Part shown: piece by piece, positions 1 to 6,051 of the stretch
How positions within the stretch are numbered: position 1 is the stretch's first letter
How the letters are laid out: the number at the start of each line of letters is the position of its first letter
DNA from: an uncultured Acinetobacter sp.
GTDB lineage: Bacteria; Pseudomonadota; Gammaproteobacteria; Pseudomonadales; Moraxellaceae
NCBI RefSeq assembly: GCF_943914805.1
Contig: NZ_CALUDM010000107.1
Span: forward strand, 1-12,692
Reading direction: 5' to 3'
DNA: 12,692 bases
Translations under genes and position numbers: made by a program
The notes under the pieces: model-generated
What the model was told of the DNA's origin: nothing
The model's database searches: none
What the model saw: the letters and a program-made list of their open reading frames with translations, nothing else

Positions 1-2
1 TC

Positions 3-368
3 GATTATCTACAGTGGATTCATTTCTCAGAAAGCTCTGCCATGCTGCCATTTTTATTAAAAACGTTTAATGCGATTGAAACCAAGCAGGGTACGAAGTT
101 GGTATTTCTAGAAAATTATACCCAAGTTGAGTTCGATAAAGTATTTAGCTATTTAAATGAATATTTAAAAGATAAAGAGTTTCTAGTGGCAGACCGTTTA
201 ACCGGTGCTGACTTTATGATGGGCTTTGGACTACATGCTTTAGTTTATCATATGGGACAAGGTGAAAATTATCCCCATATCCAACGTTATGTAGCAGGTT
301 TAAGCCAACTACCTAGCTGGCAAGCCGCAGTACAAATTGAACAAAATGGTGTGAAAAGTCAAAAATAG
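3..368 (+). CDS. Glutathione S-transferase, C-terminal part (gene cut by window edge)
   Basis: The frame is open from base 3 and continues in frame upstream of the first ATG at 42, so the true start lies left of the window. What remains is the all-helical C-terminal domain of a glutathione S-transferase. It shows the helix-start motif LTGADFMMGF, an adjacent segment reading FLVADR, and the closing SQLPSWQAA, all usual for GST C-terminal domains. The thioredoxin-like N-terminal domain that binds glutathione is not visible, so the subclass and substrate cannot be given. Family members are cytosolic and conjugate glutathione to electrophiles or act as peroxidases or isomerases. A hairpin about 90 bases downstream probably ends the transcript. 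The GST family call is fairly sure; the precise function is unknown. Confidence 0.8.
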   Translation, partial: DYLQWIHFSESSAMLPFLLKTFNAIETKQGTKLVFLENYTQVEFDKVFSYLNEYLKDKEFLVADRLTGADFMMGFGLHALVYHMGQGENYPHIQRYVAGLSQLPSWQAAVQIEQNGVKSQK

Positions 369-455
369 CAAGATTGATTTTTAAGGCAATTGAGAAAAAG
401 AATCGTGATTGTCAAGTACAGCTAGTTATAAAATAAGCTGACACATATTTAAGTA

Positions 456-491
456 AACGCCTAATGAATTTCATCGGGCGTTCTCTATTTT
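456..491. terminator. Probable bidirectional terminator after the GST gene
   Basis: AACGCC (456-461) pairs with GGCGTT (477-482). Inside it ATGAA (464-468) pairs with TTCAT (470-474), giving a long hairpin with a small internal mismatch. The sequence CTCTATTTT follows on the plus strand. The minus-strand relic ending at 485 runs into the same hairpin, so it probably once separated two convergent genes. The T-run is interrupted, so strength is uncertain. Confidence 0.55.
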
Positions 492-550
492 AAAGATAAG
501 GAATTACCATTATTTAAGACAAGTTGCGCCTGTTCTTCCACTGTAAATTC
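485..550 (-). pseudogene. C-terminal scrap of an unidentified minus-strand gene
   Basis: Read on the minus strand, 21 codons precede a TAG at 487-485 and give a protein-like tail, EEQAQLVLNNGNSLSLK. In-frame TAG at 553-551 closes it upstream. It ends inside the hairpin that follows the convergent GST gene, where the 3' end of a real gene would be expected. I read it as the remaining tail of a gene whose body was deleted or replaced. It is too short to assign a family and could be a chance frame. Confidence 0.3.
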
Positions 551-643
551 CTATCAAAAGAGCTTGAATATCGTGACGGTTACGTTGAAAGATATAATCA
601 ACTTTTGAAAGAAAGAAACGTGGCTAACGCACAGCAAGATTAA
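518..643 (+). pseudogene. C-terminal scrap of an unidentified plus-strand gene
   Basis: An open frame runs from 518 to TAA at 641-643 with no convincing start codon or ribosome site. The part from 551 on (KELEYRDGYVERYNQLLKE, then RNVANAQQD) is strongly charged and helical, with natural codon use, and looks like the end of a real, possibly coiled-coil protein. The part from 518 to 550 overlaps the minus-strand scrap, so the join between two unrelated fragments is probably near 548-555. I do not recognise the family. Confidence 0.35.
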
Positions 644-780
644 ATTATTCCTCGGGGTCTTAAACAAGTAAACTACATCATTTTACTAACATAAACACAT
701 ATACGTAAAAATCAGGCCCCGTTTAACTGGCAATAGTTTTTGAACCCTTGTATAAAAGCTTAAAAGAATCTAGCAAGTCT

Positions 781-950
781 TTATTTAATGTTAATATTCA
801 TCCAGTATTGAGGTTTTTTATCTTTTCTTGCCTGTGATCTAGGTTGTAATACTCTAATTTCATACTCACCTGAAGCAGGTAAAATATAAATACCATTATC
901 ATCAAGCTCTGGAGAATATTCTCCAAGATTGATGGAGTCTTTTAATTGAT
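781..950 (-). pseudogene. Truncated minus-strand gene, C-terminal beta-rich tail (PPC-like)
   Basis: The minus-strand frame ending with TAA at 783-781 encodes about 55 residues that look genuine: NGIYILPASGEYEIRV, followed by PRSQARKDKKPQYWMNINI. The pattern of ILP-xSGEYEIRV and then an ARK/ARR segment before a final beta strand is typical of small secreted proteins with a PPC-like beta-sandwich, including some putative lysozyme-inhibitor-type proteins. The open frame runs on to an ATG at 984, but the residues upstream of about 950 are the antisense of the IS3 fragment, so that start is false. No signal peptide remains. I infer that an insertion or deletion event removed the N-terminal part. 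The family suggestion is tentative; the truncation itself is better supported. Confidence 0.5.
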
Positions 951-954
951 TACC

Positions 955-1158
955 CCTGCTCTCAGCATGGCTGTTGGCAATCATAAACCATCTCGAAAAT
1001 TAATCGTTCACTCGGACAGAGGAAGCCAATATTGCAGCCATGAATATCGCAATATGATTGAAAAATATGGATTTCAGGCTTCGATGAGTAAAAAAGGCGA
1101 TTGCTACAATAATGCACCAAATCAAATGGCAGAGGACTTTTACAAGTTGCCTGCCTAG
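955..1158 (+). mobile_element. IS3-family transposase (OrfB) fragment
   Basis: The translation ALSMAVGNHKP, then LIVHSDRGSQYCSHEY and later MSKKGDCYNNAP, matches the DDE integrase core of IS3-family OrfB transposases. HSDRGSQY carries the second catalytic Asp, and the NNAP segment normally leads into the catalytic Glu block (ESFW or AESF). Here the Glu region reads QMAEDFYKLPA and stops, so the usual LKxE continuation is lost. The first catalytic Asp and all of OrfA are also absent. Only about 65 codons remain, so the element is dead. Its left junction is near 950-960, against the truncated minus-strand gene. No terminal inverted repeats can be assigned with confidence. Confidence 0.8.
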
Positions 1159-1320
1159 AATCTCCTAAGTAAGAGTGTCCTGTTAATCCAGCAAACATCA
1201 ATTCCCGATAAGCCGAAAAGTCCGAAGCAAAGAGATAAATTGAGTTTATAAAACTAGGTGTTTCCCCCCCCCAAAAAAAAAAGCCACTGGATTTCCACCT
1301 ATGCCTATACAACTCTAAAT
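1159..1320. other. Non-coding remnant with a C9-A10 tract
   Basis: No credible gene is seen on either strand. A run of nine C (1264-1272) is followed at once by ten A (1273-1282). AATCCAG at 1185-1191 and CTGGATT at 1287-1293 form a 7-bp inverted repeat, which could be element ends but is short enough to be chance. The stretch lies between the IS3 fragment and the prfC promoter region and probably belongs to the same scrap zone. Confidence 0.45.
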
Positions 1321-1321
1321 C

Positions 1322-1330
1322 TGCTACAAT
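1322..1330 (+). promoter_or_regulatory. Possible extended -10 promoter for prfC
   Basis: TGCTACAAT fits the extended -10 pattern (TG, one base, TAnAAT type) with TACAAT at 1325-1330. The -35 region 17 bases upstream (TGCCTA at 1302-1307) is poor, as is often the case for extended -10 promoters. It would give a leader of about 80 bases before prfC. Confidence 0.4.
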
Positions 1331-1364
1331 TACGCCAATTTTGAATTCCCACTTTTTCAGTTTT

Positions 1365-1402
1365 AGTACATATTTAGAAATGTGTACATAACTGTGTACA
1401 TA
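1365..1402 (+). repeat. Triplicated GTACATA in the prfC leader
   Basis: GTACATA occurs at 1366-1372, 1384-1390 and 1396-1402. The last two sit in perfect ten-base repeats, TGTGTACATA at 1381-1390 and 1393-1402, twelve bases apart, and each contains the palindrome TGTACA. They lie 15-50 bases upstream of the prfC start. They could be a regulator site or a leader structure; no known binding protein is assigned. Confidence 0.5.
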
Positions 1403-1417
1403 TTGTAGATTTTTCTT

Positions 1418-3007
1418 ATGTTTAAAGATGAATTAGCTAGAGAAGTAAAGGCTCGTAGAACCTTTGCCATCATTTCCCACCCCGATGCGGGTAAAACCAC
1501 AATGACAGAAAAACTGTTACTTTGGGGTAAAGCGATTCAGATTGCGGGAATGGTAAAAAGCCGTAAGTCAGATCGTTCAGCTACATCTGACTGGATGGAA
1601 ATGGAAAAAGAACGTGGTATTTCGATTACCACATCTGTAATGCAGTTCCCTTATAAAAATCACGTGATCAATTTACTTGATACACCGGGACATGAAGACT
1701 TCTCAGAAGATACCTATCGTACATTGACTGCAGTTGACTCTGCATTGATGGTGATTGATGGTGCAAAAGGTGTCGAAGAACGTACCATTAAATTGATGGA
1801 GGTGTGTCGTATGCGTGACACACCAATCATCTCATTCGTCAACAAAATGGACCGTGAAATTCGTGAACCATTAGAATTGCTTGATGAAATTGAAAATGTA
1901 CTAAAAATTAAATGTGTACCATTAACATGGCCAATGGGTACAGGACGTGATTTTGCAGGGGTTTATAACCTGTTAGAAAATAAGTTCTATGTTTATAAAG
2001 CAGGTTTTGGCTCAACGATTACGGATATCGAAATTCGTGACGGATATGACTATCCAGACTTACGTGATCGTGTGGGTGAGTTAGCATTTGCATCATTTGA
2101 AGAGTCTTTAGAACTTGTTCAAATGGCTAATGATCCTTTAGATCATGATGAGTTTTTGGCAGGGCGTCAAACACCTGTATTGTTTGGTACAGCTTTAGGT
2201 AACTTCGCTGTAGACCACGTATTGAATACCTTTATTCAATGGGCACCTGAACCTAAAGCACATCCAACACAAGAACGTGCTGTAGACGCAACAGAAGATG
2301 GTTTTAGTGGTTTTGTATTTAAAATTCAAGCCAATATGGATCCAAAACACCGTGACCGTATCGCCTTTATGCGTATTTGCTCTGGTAAATATGAAAAAGG
2401 GATGAAAATGAATCATGTACGTATCGGTAAAGATGTGCGAATCAGTGATGCATTGACCTTCCTTGCAGGTGAGCGTGAACAGCTTGAAGAAGCATGGCCG
2501 GGCGATATTATTGGTTTACATAACCACGGTACGATCCAAATTGGTGATACATTTACATCAGGTGAAAACCTTCACTTTACGGGTATTCCTCACTTTGCAC
2601 CTGAAATGTTCCGCCGTGTTCGTTTAAAAGATCCTTTGAAATCTAAACAACTTCAAAAAGGTTTAAAAGAGCTTTCAGAAGAGGGTGCAACACAGGTATT
2701 TATGCCACAAATCAACAATGATTTAATTGTTGGCGCAGTTGGTGTACTTCAGTTTGATGTGGTTGCATATCGTTTGAAAGAAGAATACAAAGTGGATTGT
2801 GTTTACGAGCCAGTGAACATCAATACCGTGCGTTGGGTATCGTGTGATGACGAGAAAAAATTCAACGAATTTAAGAAAAAAGCACATGACCAACTTTCAG
2901 TCGATGGTGGTGGTCATTTAACTTATCTTGCGCCAAGCCGAGTCAATCTACAATTGATGCAAGAACGTTATCCAGATATTCAATTCCGTGCGACTCGAGA
3001 GCACTAA
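1418..3007 (+). CDS. prfC: Peptide chain release factor 3 (RF3)
   Basis: This cytosolic GTPase recycles class 1 release factors RF1 and RF2 from the ribosome after stop-codon hydrolysis. The translational GTPase motifs are complete: P-loop SHPDAGKTT at residues 20-28, the switch region ERGISIT near 65-71, DTPGHED at 88-94 and NKMD at 142-145. The middle and C-terminal domains follow the RF3 plan, including VGAVGVLQFDV, and the length of 529 residues equals that of the classical enterobacterial protein. The start at 1418 puts the P-loop at the usual distance from the N terminus. No purine-rich ribosome site is visible in front of it; the bases before the ATG are T-rich (GATTTTTCTT). A strong hairpin ends the gene, so it is monocistronic. 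The upstream region is a patchwork of old insertions, but the gene is intact. Confidence 0.97.
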   Translation: MFKDELAREVKARRTFAIISHPDAGKTTMTEKLLLWGKAIQIAGMVKSRKSDRSATSDWMEMEKERGISITTSVMQFPYKNHVINLLDTPGHEDFSEDTYRTLTAVDSALMVIDGAKGVEERTIKLMEVCRMRDTPIISFVNKMDREIREPLELLDEIENVLKIKCVPLTWPMGTGRDFAGVYNLLENKFYVYKAGFGSTITDIEIRDGYDYPDLRDRVGELAFASFEESLELVQMANDPLDHDEFLAGRQTPVLFGTALGNFAVDHVLNTFIQWAPEPKAHPTQERAVDATEDGFSGFVFKIQANMDPKHRDRIAFMRICSGKYEKGMKMNHVRIGKDVRISDALTFLAGEREQLEEAWPGDIIGLHNHGTIQIGDTFTSGENLHFTGIPHFAPEMFRRVRLKDPLKSKQLQKGLKELSEEGATQVFMPQINNDLIVGAVGVLQFDVVAYRLKEEYKVDCVYEPVNINTVRWVSCDDEKKFNEFKKKAHDQLSVDGGGHLTYLAPSRVNLQLMQERYPDIQFRATREH

Positions 3008-3030
3008 GTTTGAATAAACCCCTTTAAAAA

Positions 3031-3065
3031 TACAAAAACAGCTTCCTAGTGAAGCTGTTTTTGTA
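3031..3065. terminator. Strong terminator after prfC
   Basis: A perfect 15-bp stem is formed by 3031-3045 and 3051-3065 (TACAAAAACAGCTTC and its complement) around the 5-base loop CTAGT. The stem ends in five T on the plus strand and five A at its start, so it can work in both directions. It lies 24 bases after the prfC stop. Confidence 0.9.
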
Positions 3066-3071
3066 TCAGAA

Positions 3072-3077
3072 TAGAAT
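3072..3077 (+). promoter_or_regulatory. Possible -10 element for the first lipoprotein gene
   Basis: TAGAAT matches the -10 consensus at five of six bases. It is the only good candidate in the 36 bases between the prfC terminator and the lipoprotein start. Any -35 element would have to lie inside the terminator stem (around 3049-3054), and none is good. GAGG at 3084-3087 is a distant ribosome site for the ATG at 3102. Confidence 0.3.
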
Positions 3078-3101
3078 GCTTTTGAGGTCGGGACGTCGTT
3101 C

Positions 3102-3911
3102 ATGCAATTGATAAAAAAAATATCACCAATACTTTGTTTAAGTACTTTGTTATTGGTGGCATGTGATTCAAAAAAAGATCAAAACAATTCTTCTGCACAG
3201 CAAACACAGCAAGAAGTTGCTGAAGTATTACCTTATCTCAATATTCAGGAAGCAAAAGCGGATTATGCTCTGCCATTTTGCGAAAAGAAAAATTGTATTG
3301 AAATCGATATTCAAACCATTAAAACACAAGATGCGTGGTTGAATCAGTGGATTGCTAATAACCAATCACAGGTGATTCAAGCGCAAATTGATTCCAAGCA
3401 GAACATGACTTTGCAACAAGCGATTAATGCTTTTGTGAAAAAATCGGATGCATGGCAAGCTGAATTTCCTAAAAATAAAGCCTTTGAATTGCATATGCAA
3501 ACACGTATGGCCTCACAGCGTAATCAATATGTTTTATTACAAGTTTCAATTAATACGCTACAAGCCGATATCAGCATTAAAGAGCGTCAGTATTTCTTTG
3601 TTGGGGATCGAAAGTTAAAAAAAGCATTGAGTATTCTGGATGTTATTCAGCTTAAACAACAGAATGTGTTAAACAATTGGGTACAAGATAAGTATCAGGA
3701 ATGGCTAGAAAAACAAGATGTGGATGTAAAAAAACAAGCACCGAAAAAGTTGTATTGGGGACAAGCAGATTGGTTCTTTGATGGTGAAGGTGTGGGACTA
3801 CATTATCGCGCCAGTGAAATTGTTAAAGACGGGACTCAGCTTGATATTTACTTGAGTAAAGAACAGACCAAACAAATTTTAAAAGCGGATGTTTATCAGC
3901 AAATGTTCTAA
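3102..3911 (+). CDS. Lipoprotein, divergent RsiV/DUF3298-like
   Basis: The N terminus is a lipoprotein signal: basic MQLIKK, a hydrophobic stretch, and lipobox LVAC with the modified Cys at residue 21, followed by a low-complexity linker rich in Q, N and S. Residue +2 is Asp, which in enterobacteria keeps lipoproteins in the inner membrane. The mature domain starts with LPFC-x4-C (Cys60, Cys65), probably a disulfide, and ends with WFFDGEGVGLHYRASEI and YLSKEQTKQIL. This layout parallels the next gene, which is a clearer DUF3298 member, but the GGAHG motif of that protein is missing here. I infer a diverged paralogue that folds alike. In Bacillus, RsiV of this broad family senses lysozyme and binds a sigma factor; nothing here shows a sigma partner. 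The ligand and role are unknown. Confidence 0.75.
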   Translation: MQLIKKISPILCLSTLLLVACDSKKDQNNSSAQQTQQEVAEVLPYLNIQEAKADYALPFCEKKNCIEIDIQTIKTQDAWLNQWIANNQSQVIQAQIDSKQNMTLQQAINAFVKKSDAWQAEFPKNKAFELHMQTRMASQRNQYVLLQVSINTLQADISIKERQYFFVGDRKLKKALSILDVIQLKQQNVLNNWVQDKYQEWLEKQDVDVKKQAPKKLYWGQADWFFDGEGVGLHYRASEIVKDGTQLDIYLSKEQTKQILKADVYQQMF

Positions 3912-4083
3912 TCAATCTGATGTTTTAAAGTGATTTTGTTTGAGTTAAAGATTGTTTTAACACTTTCAATTTTTAGTGTTATCAATAATGTTCCAATTCG
4001 ATACAAAATTTGATTGAGCATTTGCATTGAGAAGAATAGGCTATTGAATATACATATTTTTAAATCTCAAATAGGTTTGTGAG
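3912..4083 (+). promoter_or_regulatory. Intergenic promoter region of the second lipoprotein gene
   Basis: The best promoter match is TTGAGA (4027-4032), a 16-base spacer, and TATACA (4049-4054), which gives a leader of about 25 bases before the ATG at 4084. AGG at 4073-4075, eight bases before the ATG, may be the ribosome site. A hairpin of TAACACT (3958-3964) with AGTGTTA (3975-3981) lies upstream but has no T-run, so the first lipoprotein transcript may read through. Confidence 0.45.
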
Positions 4084-5052
4084 ATGTTGAATCAAAAGAA
4101 TGCCTTGGCATTGTCAATCTTGGTCATTGTTTTAGGAATGACGGGGTGTCAAAAAACTGACCCTAAAAATACAGATAAACCTGTAGATCAAACTGCAACA
4201 TCACAAGCTGTTGATACATCAATGCTTTTACAGGGTGATACTGAAAAACTCAAATTTACGTTGCCTGAGTGCAGTGGTAATAGTTGTCCTGAATTTTCAG
4301 TGGATCGTTTGCACAGTAATCAACCTTTTGTTGATGAAATTATTGATCAAGCGATTTTGAAGAGTTTGGATCGTATTTTAGATGTAGCCCAAGTCAATAA
4401 ATCTAAAAAAGATCTCGAACAAAATCAATCTTCTGCCAGTGAAATACAGGAAAATGCCAGTAAAACACCTTCGCAACAAATGCAGGATCGAGTACAGCCT
4501 TATGTAAACTCATTTCTTGAGTTACAGAAGGAATTACAAAATTTAGGCGCAAGTGGTCAACTGAGTCTAACCATTAGTCCAAAAATCTTAAATGCTGAAC
4601 TTCCATTGGCAACTGTTGTATTGAATAGCAGTAGTTTTTTAGGTGGGGCGCATGGCTCTTCTGCACAAACTTATTTTAACTTCGATTTAAAAACCAAGAA
4701 GCAAGTTGAATTAGATCAAATTCTTGAAGCCAATCAAAAAGACAAGTTAAAACAATTGGCTCATGGTGCATTTAAAGTATGGGTTATTGATTCTAAACTT
4801 GCTGAGAATGTGGCTGAGTATGAACAAGCTTGGAAATTCAAGTTGACGGACAATTTCTATTTAGGCAAACAAGGCTTGATATTACAATACGGTGAGTATG
4901 ATATTGGGCCTTATGTGGTTGGTTTACCTCGTTTAACGATCCCATATAGTCAGTTAAAAGGTGTGTTAAAGCCACAATATTTCCCAGTAGATATGCAAGT
5001 CGATCAACCTTCAGCATCGTCTGCTGTGACTAACGCAAAAGTGGCTTCATAA
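4084..5052 (+). CDS. Lipoprotein with RsiV/DUF3298-type domain
   Basis: A signal peptide ends in lipobox GMTGC, with lipidated Cys at residue 22 and Gln at +2, which would allow outer-membrane sorting in the enterobacterial scheme. A flexible linker follows, then LPEC-x4-C (Cys63, Cys68) as in the gene before it. The C-terminal half shows the DUF3298/RsiV pattern: GGAHG at residues 187-191, FNFDLKTKKQVELDQIL, and LILQYGEYDIGPYVVG near 265-280, closing with PRLTIPYSQL. Residues 105-135 are an extra charged, Q/S-rich insert without visible structure. The protein is anchored in the envelope with its domain in the periplasm. Its TAA overlaps the ATG of the TatD gene. Homologues in Bacillus are lysozyme-sensing anti-sigma factors, but the absence of a cytoplasmic part and a transmembrane helix argues against that role here. 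Confidence 0.85.
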   Translation: MLNQKNALALSILVIVLGMTGCQKTDPKNTDKPVDQTATSQAVDTSMLLQGDTEKLKFTLPECSGNSCPEFSVDRLHSNQPFVDEIIDQAILKSLDRILDVAQVNKSKKDLEQNQSSASEIQENASKTPSQQMQDRVQPYVNSFLELQKELQNLGASGQLSLTISPKILNAELPLATVVLNSSSFLGGAHGSSAQTYFNFDLKTKKQVELDQILEANQKDKLKQLAHGAFKVWVIDSKLAENVAEYEQAWKFKLTDNFYLGKQGLILQYGEYDIGPYVVGLPRLTIPYSQLKGVLKPQYFPVDMQVDQPSASSAVTNAKVAS

Positions 5053-5873
5053 TGACTTGGCCTTTGTTTGATACGCATACTCATTTTGATGTTCCTGATT
5101 TCGATTCTGATCGGGAAGTTTTAGCGTATCAAGCAAAGGCTGTTGGCGTAGAGGGCTTAGTCTTGATTGGTTTTTTACATGAACGATTTAATGATTTGAT
5201 TGATACACATCATTATCTAAATCGTTTAGTAGATGCACCGAAAAGCTATCTTGCTCCAGGGTTGCATCCTTTTTATATTGAGCAACATCAAGCTGAATAT
5301 TTAAATGATTTAGAACGAATTCTTAAAACCCATGATTGTGTTGCAGTCGGTGAAATTGGTTTAGATACTTTTCTAAAGCAACATCGACAAGCTGATATTT
5401 TCCAAAAGCAAAAAGATTTTTTTGCAGTACAGATTGAATTAGCACAACAATTTGATAAACCTATTCTTTTACATATTCGTAAAACCCATGCAGAAGTATT
5501 GGCAATGCTAAAACAACATCAATTTAAAAATGGTGGGATTGCACATGCCTTTAGTGGTGGGGTAGAAGAAGCTAAAGCTTTTATTAAATTAGGGTTTAAA
5601 ATTGGTGTGACTGGGCAAATTACCAATCCAAATGCTAAAAAGTTACATCGTGTAGTTGAAGAAATTGGCGCAGAGCATTTAGTCATCGAAACGGATTGTC
5701 CAGACATGACACCGTTGTGTTGTCAAACCTCAACTGAACATCGTACTCGTAATACACCAGTTAATCTGCCTTATGTGTTGGAAGGCTTAGCAACAGCATT
5801 ATCTATGTCACAGCCGCAACTTGCACAGCAGTTATGGCAAAACTCCTTAACTGCGTTAGCGTTGTCTGTATAA
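5052..5873 (+). CDS. TatD-family metal-dependent hydrolase
   Basis: This is a TIM-barrel metallohydrolase of the TatD family, whose studied members are metal-dependent DNases or deoxyribonuclease-like enzymes. Metal ligands expected for the family are all present: HTH at residues 9-11, Glu101 in GEIGLD, His141 in LLHIRK, His165 in AHAFSG and Asp215 in ETDCP. GLHP at 70-73 and the RNTPVNLPYV segment near 233-242 are also typical. The 273-residue length is normal. Its ATG shares one base with the stop of the lipoprotein gene (TAATG), with only a weak ribosome site, so it is probably translated by coupling. The actual substrate is not known. I give no symbol because tatD, ycfH and yjjV type paralogues cannot be told apart by eye. 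Confidence 0.92.
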   Translation: MTWPLFDTHTHFDVPDFDSDREVLAYQAKAVGVEGLVLIGFLHERFNDLIDTHHYLNRLVDAPKSYLAPGLHPFYIEQHQAEYLNDLERILKTHDCVAVGEIGLDTFLKQHRQADIFQKQKDFFAVQIELAQQFDKPILLHIRKTHAEVLAMLKQHQFKNGGIAHAFSGGVEEAKAFIKLGFKIGVTGQITNPNAKKLHRVVEEIGAEHLVIETDCPDMTPLCCQTSTEHRTRNTPVNLPYVLEGLATALSMSQPQLAQQLWQNSLTALALSV

Positions 5874-6051
5874 AATCTGCATAAAGCCTGCGTGAATCAT
5901 TTTAAGTATAAAAAACGTAAATTTGAAAAATAACCAATTCATAACACGAACTGCCAAAATATGGCTTACATTAGAAGAATAGTGTTGTACTTCATGCAAC
6001 TCGCATAATAAAAGTTCGAATGAAAATCATGCTCAGCCGGAGGATTCACCT
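5874..6051 (+). promoter_or_regulatory. acnA upstream region and strong ribosome site
   Basis: No gene or clear terminator is seen here. GGAGG at 6039-6043 lies eight bases before the acnA ATG, a near-ideal ribosome site that fixes the start. Upstream, TTGTAC (5985-5990) and TAATAA (6006-6011) could be a promoter but the spacer is only 15 bases. The short palindrome GCCA-AAATA-TGGC at 5953-5965 may be an operator; this is a weak guess. Confidence 0.45.

Noticed and set aside
946..954. TTG start for an intact small protein containing the IS3 core
   Set aside because: The first codons belong to the neighbouring truncated gene. The transposase similarity begins only at about 955 and lacks both ends of the domain, so this is a fragment.
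962..1312. 116-codon open frame on the minus strand across the IS3 fragment
   Set aside because: Its middle and end are the antisense of the recognisable transposase sequence, it crosses the C9-A10 tract, and no domain or ribosome site is seen.
3958..3981. Hairpin after the first lipoprotein gene as a terminator
   Set aside because: The stem is only 7 bp and AT-rich, the loop is ten bases and no T-run follows.
3102..5052. Anti-sigma factor and sigma factor pair
   Set aside because: The proteins are secreted lipoproteins without a transmembrane helix or cytoplasmic domain, and no sigma gene is nearby.
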